A stretch of 17,781 nucleotides of DNA from Flavisolibacter sp. (GTDB lineage: Bacteria > Bacteroidota > Bacteroidia > Chitinophagales > Chitinophagaceae), in NCBI GenBank assembly GCA_013695175.1, contig JACDAZ010000152.1:1-17781 (forward strand), given 5' to 3'. Within the stretch, counting starts at the first letter, position 1; each line of letters opens with the position of its first letter. Made by a program: the position numbers and the translations under genes. Below are positions 1 to 7,035 of the stretch, one piece after another. Under the pieces are notes generated by a model that worked only from the letters and a program-made list of their open reading frames with translations, made no database searches and was not told where the DNA came from.

Positions 1-60
1 TTCCTTTTCAATAGAAGGAAGATTCAAATGCTTAAACTCTTTATACCGCTTGGATGCCAT
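1..60 (-). CDS. ileS: Isoleucyl-tRNA synthetase, N-terminal fragment (cut by window edge)
   Basis: Only the first 20 codons are in the window. They begin with an ATG at 60 and read MASKRYKEFKHLNLPSIEKE. The pattern of a short basic start, then Y-x-E-[FY]-K-x-L-[ND]-L, then a helix, matches the extreme N-terminus of Bacteroidota isoleucyl-tRNA synthetases, which charge tRNA-Ile in the cytoplasm. The rest lies to the left of the window. A good -7 element sits 28 bases upstream of the start, so the gene probably has its own promoter and does not depend only on the nadC operon behind it. The call rests on a very short stretch; another class I synthetase such as valS is possible but fits less well. 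Confidence 0.62.
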   Translation of the reverse strand, partial: MASKRYKEFKHLNLPSIEKE

Positions 61-88
61 AAGGCTGATGAGATTTTAAAAATGTGTG

Positions 89-96
89 CAAAGGTA
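89..96 (-). promoter_or_regulatory. Putative -7 promoter element of ileS
   Basis: On the minus strand this reads TACCTTTG, an exact match to the Bacteroidota -7 consensus TAnnTTTG. It lies in the 104-base spacer between the small membrane-protein gene and ileS, 28 bases before the ileS ATG. I see no convincing TTG or TTTG about 20 bases further upstream, so the -33 half is weak or absent. Confidence 0.5.
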
Positions 97-164
97 AGAA
101 AACTGCGGGTGAGGGTAATTTAAAAACATCTAAATTTTACCCGTTAAGGTTCTATTTCGGAATG

Positions 165-353
165 CTATTCTATTATAAACATCAATACTACTATAATAAC
201 CGCTAATAATGTTAACGCGTAATAATGCAAGTTCTTGTAATAGATTTCTCTCTTTTCATTTTCCTTCATCCTATACCTGCCAAATTGTATAAATGCAAAC
301 ACACCTGTAATAAAACTGCAGGCAGCAAGAACTATAAGGATAGAAACCAGCAA
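165..353 (-). CDS. Small two-helix membrane protein, unknown function
   Basis: I do not recognise this 62-residue protein. Residues 2-24 and 45-61 are strongly hydrophobic and look like two membrane helices. The loop between them is rich in Lys and Arg, which by the positive-inside rule would face the cytoplasm. The frame opens with a TTG at 353 directly after the TAA of the SUI1-like gene and in the same reading frame; there is no ATG before codon 29, which would remove the first helix. Translation therefore probably starts at the TTG by coupling to termination of the gene before. An LAAC tetrapeptide at 9-12 resembles a lipobox, but there is no basic n-region and a second helix follows, so a lipoprotein is unlikely. 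It ends in TAG. Confidence 0.5.
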   Translation of the reverse strand: MLVSILIVLAACSFITGVFAFIQFGRYRMKENEKREIYYKNLHYYALTLLAVIIVVLMFIIE

Positions 354-698
354 TTATATTTTTTTGCAATTTGAATAATTATTTTTTTGAAGCCACTGTA
401 AAACTTTTTCACGTTGGTCGCCCTGAATGAGCACCTGACCTTCTTTTACAGACCCCCCGGTTCCACAAAAGTTTTTAAGTTGTTTTCCCAATTGTTCAAG
501 ATCATTTTCCTTCCCTATAAAACCATCAACAACAGTTACAGCTTTTCCGCCCCTTTGTTTGGTTTCAAGCCTGATCTTTAATTTTTGATGCTTGGGTTCA
601 GGTGTTTCCTGTACAGTATCATCATTTTGCTGAAACTGGAATTGCGGATCTGTACTATATACAAAACCCCTTGTATCCGCTTTATTTTTTTTACTCAT
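354..698 (-). CDS. SUI1-family translation factor (YciH/eIF1-like)
   Basis: This 114-residue protein has a hydrophilic, probably flexible N-terminus (about 1-40) and a SUI1 domain from about 41 to 112. The family signatures are RGGKAVTVV near residue 49 and CGTGGSVKEGQVLIQGD near 78-94. SUI1/eIF1 proteins bind the small ribosomal subunit and influence start-codon choice; the bacterial YciH branch is thought to modulate initiation, but its role is not well settled. The ATG at 698 lies 18 bases after the nadC stop on the same strand, so the two are probably co-transcribed. The small membrane protein follows with no gap. The family is clear; the function is inferred from it. Confidence 0.88.
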   Translation of the reverse strand: MSKKNKADTRGFVYSTDPQFQFQQNDDTVQETPEPKHQKLKIRLETKQRGGKAVTVVDGFIGKENDLEQLGKQLKNFCGTGGSVKEGQVLIQGDQREKVLQWLQKNNYSNCKKI

Positions 699-716
699 AT
701 TCTATATCATTAATGA

Positions 717-1577
717 TCAGATGATAACTGCTTTTAAACTCAGATCAAGGCTTTGAGCCTGGTGAATTAAACTTCCGACACTAACATAATCCACTTCTGT
801 TTCTGCATAAGCCTCAATGTTACCTAAATGAATACCACCACTTGCTTCTGTTTCAAAAGCTCCTTCAATTAAATCCACTGCTTCCCTCACTTTTGCAGGT
901 TCAAAGTTATCAAGCATTACACGGAACACTTTGTTTCTTCCTACCCTTAATACTTTTTCTACATCTTTAATGGATCGCGTTTCAACTTCAATTTTTAATG
1001 CTGGTTTATAATTTTGTACATAATGCCATGCCCTTTCAATAGCTTTTTCTAATCCCCCACTATAATCTATATGATTATCTTTTAGCATGATCATATCATA
1101 AAGACCAAACCTATGGTTTATGCCTCCTCCAATACGTACCGCTTCTTTTTCAAGCAAACGGAAATTAGGCGTTGTTTTTCGGGTATCTAAAAGTTGCGTT
1201 TTAAATCCGTTTAATTTATCACTGTACTTTTTTGTTAGTGTAGCAATGCCACTCATACGTTGCATAATGTTCAGCACAAGTCGTTCGCATTGCAAAATAG
1301 TATGAACATAAGTTTCTAGTTCAAAAGCAGTATCACCTGCTTTCATTTCCTCGCCATCATTTTTGTATTTATTGAAAATTGCATTTTGCTTTTTGTATTT
1401 AAAAATTTTCTCCGCTATATCTAAACCAGCTAATATTCCATCTTGCTTGATTTTTAAAACTGCTTTGCCTTTTGCGTCAGCAGGTATACAGCAAAGTGTT
1501 GAATGGTCACCATCTCCAACATCTTCCTGAAAAGCTGCATCAACAAGCCTATACAACTTATTATCAAAATCTGTCAT
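717..1577 (-). CDS. nadC: Nicotinate-nucleotide pyrophosphorylase (quinolinate phosphoribosyltransferase)
   Basis: NadC converts quinolinate and PRPP to nicotinate mononucleotide, CO2 and pyrophosphate in de novo NAD synthesis. The 286-residue length is normal. Visible family signatures are EDVGDGDHST at 18-27 in the N-terminal domain, QRMSGIATLT at 106-115, the active-site stretch DTRKTTPNFRLLEKEAVRIGGG at 131-152, and HRFGLYDMIMLKDNHI at 155-170, followed by an alpha/beta-barrel half with the phosphate-binding SGGIHLGN motif near 247. The ATG at 1577 is the first good start and sits 5 bases after a near-consensus -7 element. The SUI1-like gene follows closely on the same strand. The aspartate oxidase and quinolinate synthase genes are not nearby. 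Confidence 0.97.
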   Translation of the reverse strand: MTDFDNKLYRLVDAAFQEDVGDGDHSTLCCIPADAKGKAVLKIKQDGILAGLDIAEKIFKYKKQNAIFNKYKNDGEEMKAGDTAFELETYVHTILQCERLVLNIMQRMSGIATLTKKYSDKLNGFKTQLLDTRKTTPNFRLLEKEAVRIGGGINHRFGLYDMIMLKDNHIDYSGGLEKAIERAWHYVQNYKPALKIEVETRSIKDVEKVLRVGRNKVFRVMLDNFEPAKVREAVDLIEGAFETEASGGIHLGNIEAYAETEVDYVSVGSLIHQAQSLDLSLKAVII

Positions 1578-1582
1578 GGCGG

Positions 1583-1603
1583 CAAATTAAATAAAAACAG
1601 CAA
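1583..1603 (-). promoter_or_regulatory. Putative promoter of nadC, very close to the start codon
   Basis: On the minus strand a TTG (1603-1601) is followed after 10 bases by TTAATTTG (1590-1583), one mismatch from TAnnTTTG. Only 5 bases (CCGCC) separate it from the nadC ATG. The arrangement closely resembles that before gpmI, and both share the spacer string GTTTTTAT. Transcription would start at or within a few bases of the ATG. Confidence 0.4.
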
Positions 1604-1669
1604 GTGATGTTGTTGAAATAATTCTTATTCTCAACTTACTTGAATTTGACAAAAAGGTTTTGAGGATAT

Positions 1670-2215
1670 TTAATTCTTAATATTTTCATTATGATTATAA
1701 ACAAAAATGAAGTAAGGAGGGAAAGTTAAAAATCCTTCTGTCTGGGAATTTGGAAGTACTTTCTTGAGTACCGGCATTAACCATGCGGCTGTAAATAGAA
1801 TGATTATTTTACCATCATCTTTTAAATGCAGTTTTACTTTTTCAAGAAATTCAGTTATTAACTCATTTTTATAAAATGAGAGTGGAATGGAGCTGATAAA
1901 ATAATCAAGCTTAGAAAAAGGAGGTAAAACATCTTCAAAATTGAATATGCTTTCTTTTAAAACATTTAGTGAAGGAAAATTCTCTTTCAGATGATCACAG
2001 GAATCTTCATCTATTTCAAATGCATAATAATTCAACTTTTTACCAGAAATGTTCTTTTGTTGAATAGCATTAGTTATTTCACCTAAACCAGCACCTGCTT
2101 CAACTATTGATGTTTTTTCACTAAAAAATTCAACTTCATCTGCAATTTTAGTAATGACTCTGTCTGGTGTCTTTCTTATAGCTCCTGTTGAAAATAATTT
2201 TGGCAAATAGCTCAT
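1670..2215 (-). CDS. Class I SAM-dependent methyltransferase, phospholipid N-methyltransferase (PmtA)-like
   Basis: This 181-residue protein has a SAM-binding motif I, VEAGAGLGEIT, at 38-48, an acidic motif II within FEIDE at 66-70, and a motif IV-like SSIPLSF at 108-114. The last resembles the S-[GS]-x-P-L-x-F segment of short phospholipid N-methyltransferases (COG3963, PmtA type) more than the NPPF/NLPY of KsgA. The N-terminal phrase FSTGAIRKTP also fits that group. Members methylate phosphatidylethanolamine at the membrane, but many relatives are uncharacterised, so the substrate is inferred. The ATG at 2215 is preceded by a purine-rich AAGAAAGG. A 92-base spacer separates it from nadC on the same strand. 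It could instead be a KsgA-like rRNA methylase relative; it looks too short for that. Confidence 0.68.
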   Translation of the reverse strand: MSYLPKLFSTGAIRKTPDRVITKIADEVEFFSEKTSIVEAGAGLGEITNAIQQKNISGKKLNYYAFEIDEDSCDHLKENFPSLNVLKESIFNFEDVLPPFSKLDYFISSIPLSFYKNELITEFLEKVKLHLKDDGKIIILFTAAWLMPVLKKVLPNSQTEGFLTFPPYFIFVYNHNENIKN

Positions 2216-2382
2216 CCTTTCTTTTTTATATAATTAATACATCAAATGGCATGCTAAGCTGGTATAGTAGAAGCAAATGCCGTTTATAGGTTAAAAACAT
2301 CTAAAACAAATCATTAAAAACGCAAACAAATTAAATAAAGGCACAGTTTTATTTGTATACTAATTACAATAAATCAAATTTT

Positions 2383-2619
2383 ATGGCAAAGCAAATTAAA
2401 AAAGGTACAGGTCTGAATAATGTGAGTGAAACCTGGGACGAGAATGAAAGAAAACGAATTAGTGGTGATTCCGGGAGTGAAGATTTAACACGCTATAATA
2501 CTTCTGAAGAAAATGATTTAGAGCAGGTGATTCATAAAGAAGCAGCAGAATATGATAATGAAAATAAAGAAAACAGGATTTTAGGTGGTGAAAGAGCTTC
2601 AGTAAATGATGAAGATTAA
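2383..2619 (+). CDS. Small acidic hydrophilic protein, unknown function
   Basis: I do not recognise this protein. From the ATG at 2383 it has 78 residues with a basic first eight (MAKQIKKG) and then a highly charged chain rich in Glu, Asp, Asn and Arg, with almost no hydrophobic stretch. It has no signal peptide or membrane segment and is probably largely disordered or helical. The frame is open back to a TTG at 2353, but the ATG gives a more natural N-terminus. It is transcribed divergently from the methyltransferase across a 167-base gap and ends just before a clear hairpin terminator, which supports a real short transcript. No function can be assigned. Confidence 0.6.
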   Translation: MAKQIKKGTGLNNVSETWDENERKRISGDSGSEDLTRYNTSEENDLEQVIHKEAAEYDNENKENRILGGERASVNDED

Positions 2620-2629
2620 CGTATGGACT

Positions 2630-2656
2630 AAAAAAAGCCCTTGTGGGGCTTTCTTT
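2630..2656. terminator. Bidirectional intrinsic terminator
   Basis: AAAGCCC at 2634-2640 and GGGCTTT at 2646-2652 form a 7-bp stem around a 5-base loop. A run of seven A at 2630-2636 gives a T-tract when read on the minus strand, and CTTTATT follows on the plus strand. It lies between the convergent small acidic protein gene and the DUF4783 gene, so it probably ends both transcripts. Confidence 0.85.
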
Positions 2657-2672
2657 ATTAGGTAATGTTAAG

Positions 2673-3059
2673 TTATGATGATTGAAATCTTATTTCTTTT
2701 ACAAGCTGCTTACCATTTTTAGTTTTCATGAAAACAGTTGTCCTGTAATTACCGGCTTTGGTAGCTAGTGTTCCAATAGCAAACTGGCTGCCGCCATTGT
2801 CGCCTTTATGTTTTACTTCAAAACCACGAACTTCATTATTATTAAAAAAGTCCTGCAGTATAATAATAGCCTGAGATTTACTATAACTATCTGTTTTTGA
2901 TGGTAAGGAAATTTCAATGTTATCATCAATATACCTGGCAAATTCTGTAGCATTCCCGGTACGTAATGCTGATATAACGTTATCTAACCCACTAGACGGT
3001 TTAAAAGCACTAACCGCAAAAAATAATACTGCACAGGTAATTGTTAAAATTGTTTTCAT
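2673..3059 (-). CDS. Exported DUF4783-family protein
   Basis: This 128-residue protein starts with a typical signal peptide (MKTIL, then a hydrophobic core through about residue 18) and is probably periplasmic. The mature part, with DNVISALRTGNATEFARYID near the start, SYSKSQAIIILQDFF in the middle and a beta-rich end, fits DUF4783, a small family in Bacteroidota with an NTF2-like alpha+beta fold. No biochemical function is established for the family as far as I know. It is a single gene on the minus strand, between the bidirectional terminator downstream and the divergent gpmI upstream. The start is the ATG at 3059, the only one that keeps the signal peptide. Confidence 0.8.
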   Translation of the reverse strand: MKTILTITCAVLFFAVSAFKPSSGLDNVISALRTGNATEFARYIDDNIEISLPSKTDSYSKSQAIIILQDFFNNNEVRGFEVKHKGDNGGSQFAIGTLATKAGNYRTTVFMKTKNGKQLVKEIRFQSS

Positions 3060-3142
3060 AATATAGTTATAATGTGCCTTAAGATCGAAAAATATGCCAT
3101 AGAAAATTTAATAGTATTTACGAAGGTAATATAAACAAAACC

Positions 3143-3162
3143 TTGACGTTTTTATAGCTTTG
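3143..3162 (+). promoter_or_regulatory. Putative gpmI promoter four bases from the start codon
   Basis: TAGCTTTG at 3155-3162 matches TAnnTTTG exactly. A TTG at 3143 lies 9 bases upstream of it, much closer than the usual -33 spacing. Only CCCT separates the element from the ATG at 3167, so transcription would begin at about the A of the start codon. No canonical -33 box is visible near 3131-3136. Confidence 0.5.
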
Positions 3163-3166
3163 CCCT

Positions 3167-4708
3167 ATGAATCATATTTATGGTGTAAAGAAAAAGGTGA
3201 TATTAATCATAATGGATGGATGGGGATTAGGTACAAATAAAGAAGCCGATGCTATTCAACATGCTCTCACGCCTTTTGTTTCCTCTCTTTATACAAAGTA
3301 TCCCAACACTACTTTAACAACTTGTGGTGAAATGGTAGGTTTACCAGAAGGGCAAATGGGAAATTCTGAAGTGGGACATTTAAACCTGGGTGCAGGAAAA
3401 ATTGTTTACCAGGAACTACAGCGCATTAATGTTGCTATAAAAGATGGAGAATTTCAGCAAAATCAGAAGCTGCTGAATTCAATTCAATATGCATTAAATA
3501 ATAACAAACCACTCCATTTAATAGGTTTGGTGAGTGACGGTGGTGTTCATTCTCATATTAATCATTTGAAAGCCATAATAGATGTTTGTGCTGCAAAGGG
3601 ATTAGCTGATGTATTTATTCATGCTTTTACAGATGGCAGGGATTGTGATCCCAAAAGTGGTTATGGATTTATTTATGATCTTGAAAAACATTTAAAACAA
3701 AAAGTAGGCAAAATAGCTTCTGTTAGCGGCAGGTATTATGCAATGGACAGAGACAACAGGTGGGAAAGAATAAAACTAGCCTATGATTGTATGGTAAAAG
3801 GTGAAGGTGAGATAGCTGCTTCGGCTCAAGAGGCAATTAAAGAATCATATAATCATAACTTAACTGATGAATTCATAAAACCTACACTAATTTTTGAAAA
3901 TGGAAAACCTGTAGCTCTTATACAAAATGAAGATGCAGTTATATGTTTCAACTTCCGTACTGACCGCTGCAGGGAAATAACAAAGGCACTTACTCAAAAT
4001 GATTTTCCTGTACATAATATGAACAAGCTGCACTTGCACTATACTACCATGACAGAGTATGACGCGACTTACCAGGATGTACATGTAGTGTTTGATAATG
4101 ATAATTTAAATTTCACTTTGGGTGAAGTTTTAGCTTATAACGGTTGTACGCAATTACGTATAGCAGAAACAGAAAAATACCCGCACGTTACTTTTTTCTT
4201 TAGTGGCGGCCGGGAACATCCTTTTGATGGTGAAAAGAGAATTATGATCTCTTCTCCAAAAGTTCCTACCTATGATATGCAGCCTGAAATGAGTGCTTAT
4301 GAAGTAACAGATGCACTTTTACCGGTAATTGAAGAAGGTGAAGTTGATTTTATTTGTCTTAATTATGCCAATGCAGATATGGTTGGTCATACCGGAATTT
4401 GGGATGCAGTCATTAAAGCAGTTGAAACAGTTGACGTATGTGTATCAAAAATTGTTACTAAAGCTTTACAAAAAAATTATACTGTTTTTTTAACAGCAGA
4501 TCATGGTAATGCAGATTATTTAAAAAACCCTGACGGTTCACCGAATACGGCACATTCATTAAACCCTGTTCCTTTATTTATTATTGATAATAACTGGCAG
4601 GGTAAAATAAAACCGGGAAAACTGGGCGATATAGCTCCTACTATCTTAACTTTTATGGGACTTAATATTCCACCCGAAATGACAGGCGAAATACTAACCT
4701 GCAACTAA
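3167..4708 (+). CDS. gpmI: 2,3-bisphosphoglycerate-independent phosphoglycerate mutase
   Basis: GpmI interconverts 3- and 2-phosphoglycerate in glycolysis and gluconeogenesis using two Mn ions and a phosphoserine intermediate. The 513 residues are the normal length. Key features are visible: metal-ligand Asp17 in IMDGWGLG, the nucleophile Ser67 in GQMGNSEVGHLNLGAG, SDGGVHSH and FTDGRDCDP of the phosphotransferase domain, and the C-terminal alkaline-phosphatase-like metal site LTADHGNAD near 444-452. The ATG at 3167 is taken as the start because it directly follows a consensus -7 element and gives a short N-terminus before the first strand. The stop TAA shares its last A with the ATG of the TonB-dependent receptor gene, so the two are co-transcribed and probably translationally coupled. 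Confidence 0.97.
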   Translation: MNHIYGVKKKVILIIMDGWGLGTNKEADAIQHALTPFVSSLYTKYPNTTLTTCGEMVGLPEGQMGNSEVGHLNLGAGKIVYQELQRINVAIKDGEFQQNQKLLNSIQYALNNNKPLHLIGLVSDGGVHSHINHLKAIIDVCAAKGLADVFIHAFTDGRDCDPKSGYGFIYDLEKHLKQKVGKIASVSGRYYAMDRDNRWERIKLAYDCMVKGEGEIAASAQEAIKESYNHNLTDEFIKPTLIFENGKPVALIQNEDAVICFNFRTDRCREITKALTQNDFPVHNMNKLHLHYTTMTEYDATYQDVHVVFDNDNLNFTLGEVLAYNGCTQLRIAETEKYPHVTFFFSGGREHPFDGEKRIMISSPKVPTYDMQPEMSAYEVTDALLPVIEEGEVDFICLNYANADMVGHTGIWDAVIKAVETVDVCVSKIVTKALQKNYTVFLTADHGNADYLKNPDGSPNTAHSLNPVPLFIIDNNWQGKIKPGKLGDIAPTILTFMGLNIPPEMTGEILTCN

Positions 4709-6924
4709 TGAGAATTTTTATACCTGTATTTATATCTTTTTTTTGCAGTACCATTATATCTGCACAAGATTCCATTCCTCAAAAAAATCTTGAAGAAGTA
4801 ATTATATATTCTAACAAATTTGCTGAACGTAAAAAAAATCTTGCACAAAAGATTGATGTTATAGCGCAGAGACAAATTAATTTACTTAATTCTCAAAACA
4901 CCGGTGATCTTTTAGTTAATACAGGTAATGTTTTTGTTCAAAAAAGCCAGCAAGGAGGAAGCAGTCCTATCATCAGGGGTTTTGAAGCCAGCAGGGTTTT
5001 ATTAGTAGTAGATGGCATCAGGATGAATAATGCAATTTACCGTTCCGGTCATTTGCAAAATGTAATAACAGTTGATCAAAATATGCTTGAAAGGATTGAA
5101 GTTTTATACGGACCAGCATCTACTTTATATGGCAGTGATGCTTTGGGAGGTGTTGTTCATATGCGAACCAAACAACCAAACTTATCGGCAACTGATAAAT
5201 TATCAGTTAACGGTTCTGCATTTGCAAGATATAGTTCAGCAAATAAAGAAAAAACGATGCATGCAGATGTAAGCCTTGGCGGCAAAAAGTTAGCCTGGCT
5301 TCAATCTTATAATTTAAGTGATTTTGATGACCTAAAAATGGGATCAAATTATCATGAAATGTATCCGGATTTCGGAAGGCGCTCTTCATATATAACAACA
5401 GTTAATGGAATTGACAGTATAGTAACTAATGATGATGATCGTATTCAAAAATTTTCAGGATACAAACAATGGGATGTTACACAAAAATTATTATATCAGC
5501 AAAACCAAAATGTTTCCCACCTGCTTAATGTACAATTTTCAAATTCTTCTGATGTACCACGTTATGACAGACTACAGGATATAAGAAATGGTAATTTAAG
5601 ATTTGCTGAGTGGTATTATGGTCCGCAAAAACGTGAGTTAGCCGCCTATGAACTTACTATAAACGAAACAAACATCTTTACCAATATCAGATCTATTATA
5701 AGCTATCAACATATACAGGAAAGCAGGCACCAAAGAGAGTACAGGCAATACACAAGACATGACAACAGGTTTGAAGACCTGAGTGTTTGGGGTGCAACTT
5801 TAGATGCAAGAAAGCTTTGGACCAAACACGAGTTGACTGTGGGTGCTGATGCACAATTAAATGATGTAAAATCAACAGCATTTAGAAAAAATATTTTTAC
5901 AGGAGAAACTTTTGCATTAGATACAAGGTATCCAAATGGTAAGAATAAAATGAACTATTTCGGAATATATGCACAGCATATTTATAAGATGAATGAGGGT
6001 AAAATTGTCTTTAATGATGGTATTCGTCTGCAAACAGTAAGCTTACATTCTGCCATAAAAGATAATACAATTTTCAACCTTCCTTTTTCTGAAATAAAAC
6101 AAAATAATACGGCAGTAACGGGAAACTTTGGATTGATATTTATGCCTCAAAAAAACTTGAGAATGCATGCAAGTTTGTCATCAGGGTTCAGGGCGCCTAA
6201 TGTTGATGATGCAGCAAAAATATTTGAATCCAATACTGCGTCAAGACAGGTTATTGTTCCAAATGCGCAATTAAAACCAGAATACACTTACAATATTGAT
6301 CTTGGTATTACCTCATCTTTAGCATCAATAATAAAAGTTGAAGCCACAGGATTTTATACTCTTTTTAAAAATGCCATTGCCCTGGCACCGGCACAATTTA
6401 AAAATGCAGATTCAATACTTTATAATGGAATAATGGTAAAAGTATTTTCTTCTCAAAATATCAATAAAGCTTTCATCTATGGCTTTAGTTCTAATCTGAC
6501 TATCGATCCATTTAAAAATTTGAGATTTTTTTCTACTATAAGCTATACCTGCGGAAGATTAAAACCCGGTGCAGGTGGTGAAGTACCATTAGATCATATT
6601 CCACCTTTGTTTGGTAAAACTTCTATAGAATATGATAATAAAAAAATGCATGCTGATTTTTATATCCTTTATAATGGATGGAAGCGCCTGAGGGATTATA
6701 ATCCAAGTGGTGAGGACAATGCTCAATATGCTACTCCTGATGGCACACCGTCCTGGATGACTTTAAATTTTAAAACATCTCTGTACTTTAATGCTGGCTT
6801 TACATTGCAAACCGGGATAGAAAATCTATTAGACAGAAATTACAGGCATTTTGCTTCCGGCTTTTCTGCTGCCGGCAGAAATTTTATACTGGCTTTGAGA
6901 GTAAACTTTAAAAAAGAAAATTAA
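4708..6924 (+). CDS. TonB-dependent outer-membrane receptor, heme/hemoglobin type
   Basis: This 738-residue protein takes up a ligand across the outer membrane with energy from TonB-ExbB-ExbD. A signal peptide ends around SA-Q at 19-20. A plug domain (about 40-160) carries SPIIRGFEASRVLLVVDG from 86 and the ERIEVLYGPASTLYGSDALGG segment near 128-148. The rest is a beta-barrel. FRAP at 494-497 and PNAQL at 518-522 recall the FRAP/NPNL boxes of heme and hemoglobin receptors, and the plug wording fits the hemoglobin/transferrin/lactoferrin receptor family. There is no N-terminal carboxypeptidase-like or STN domain, so it is not SusC-like and not a sigma-signalling transducer. It overlaps gpmI by one base. 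No heme oxygenase or TonB gene is adjacent. The ligand is inferred; another metal chelate is possible. Confidence 0.87.
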   Translation: MRIFIPVFISFFCSTIISAQDSIPQKNLEEVIIYSNKFAERKKNLAQKIDVIAQRQINLLNSQNTGDLLVNTGNVFVQKSQQGGSSPIIRGFEASRVLLVVDGIRMNNAIYRSGHLQNVITVDQNMLERIEVLYGPASTLYGSDALGGVVHMRTKQPNLSATDKLSVNGSAFARYSSANKEKTMHADVSLGGKKLAWLQSYNLSDFDDLKMGSNYHEMYPDFGRRSSYITTVNGIDSIVTNDDDRIQKFSGYKQWDVTQKLLYQQNQNVSHLLNVQFSNSSDVPRYDRLQDIRNGNLRFAEWYYGPQKRELAAYELTINETNIFTNIRSIISYQHIQESRHQREYRQYTRHDNRFEDLSVWGATLDARKLWTKHELTVGADAQLNDVKSTAFRKNIFTGETFALDTRYPNGKNKMNYFGIYAQHIYKMNEGKIVFNDGIRLQTVSLHSAIKDNTIFNLPFSEIKQNNTAVTGNFGLIFMPQKNLRMHASLSSGFRAPNVDDAAKIFESNTASRQVIVPNAQLKPEYTYNIDLGITSSLASIIKVEATGFYTLFKNAIALAPAQFKNADSILYNGIMVKVFSSQNINKAFIYGFSSNLTIDPFKNLRFFSTISYTCGRLKPGAGGEVPLDHIPPLFGKTSIEYDNKKMHADFYILYNGWKRLRDYNPSGEDNAQYATPDGTPSWMTLNFKTSLYFNAGFTLQTGIENLLDRNYRHFASGFSAAGRNFILALRVNFKKEN

Positions 6925-6986
6925 ATTCAAAGGCAGGAAAAGGGAAATTATCAAATTTTATCATTTATTTTTTTGATCATGCAGCA

Positions 6987-7020
6987 GTTGCCTTAAAAAA
7001 TTGTCTAAATTTAAGGCAAC
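6987..7020. repeat. Perfect 11-bp inverted repeat upstream of the ECF sigma gene
   Basis: GTTGCCTTAAA at 6987-6997 and its exact reverse complement TTTAAGGCAAC at 7010-7020 are separated by 12 bases; arm centres are 23 bp apart. No T-tract follows on the plus strand, so it is a poor terminator for the receptor gene. The left arm contains a TTG (6988) and the right arm overlaps a candidate -7 element, so an operator is a reasonable reading. It could also form a hairpin in RNA. Confidence 0.6.
6988..7013 (+). promoter_or_regulatory. Putative promoter of the ECF sigma / anti-sigma operon
   Basis: TAAATTTA at 7006-7013 is one mismatch from TAnnTTTG. A TTG at 6988-6990 lies 15 bases upstream. Both parts fall within the 11-bp inverted repeat. 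The ATG of the sigma gene is 22 bases downstream of the -7 element. This is a weak match, and if the operon is autoregulated its own sigma factor would recognise a different sequence. Confidence 0.3.
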
Positions 7021-7035
7021 CCACACGAAGTATTT

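Noticed and set aside
706..717. Perfect 12-base palindrome ATCATTAATGAT between nadC and the SUI1-like gene
   Set aside because: A 12-base palindrome is expected a few times by chance in a window of this size and AT content, and this one overlaps the nadC stop codon with no linked promoter.
3074..3082. GCCTTAA string shared with the 11-bp inverted repeat at 6987-7020, as a possible second operator
   Set aside because: Only seven bases match, no second arm is present, and a seven-base match is expected by chance more than once in the window.
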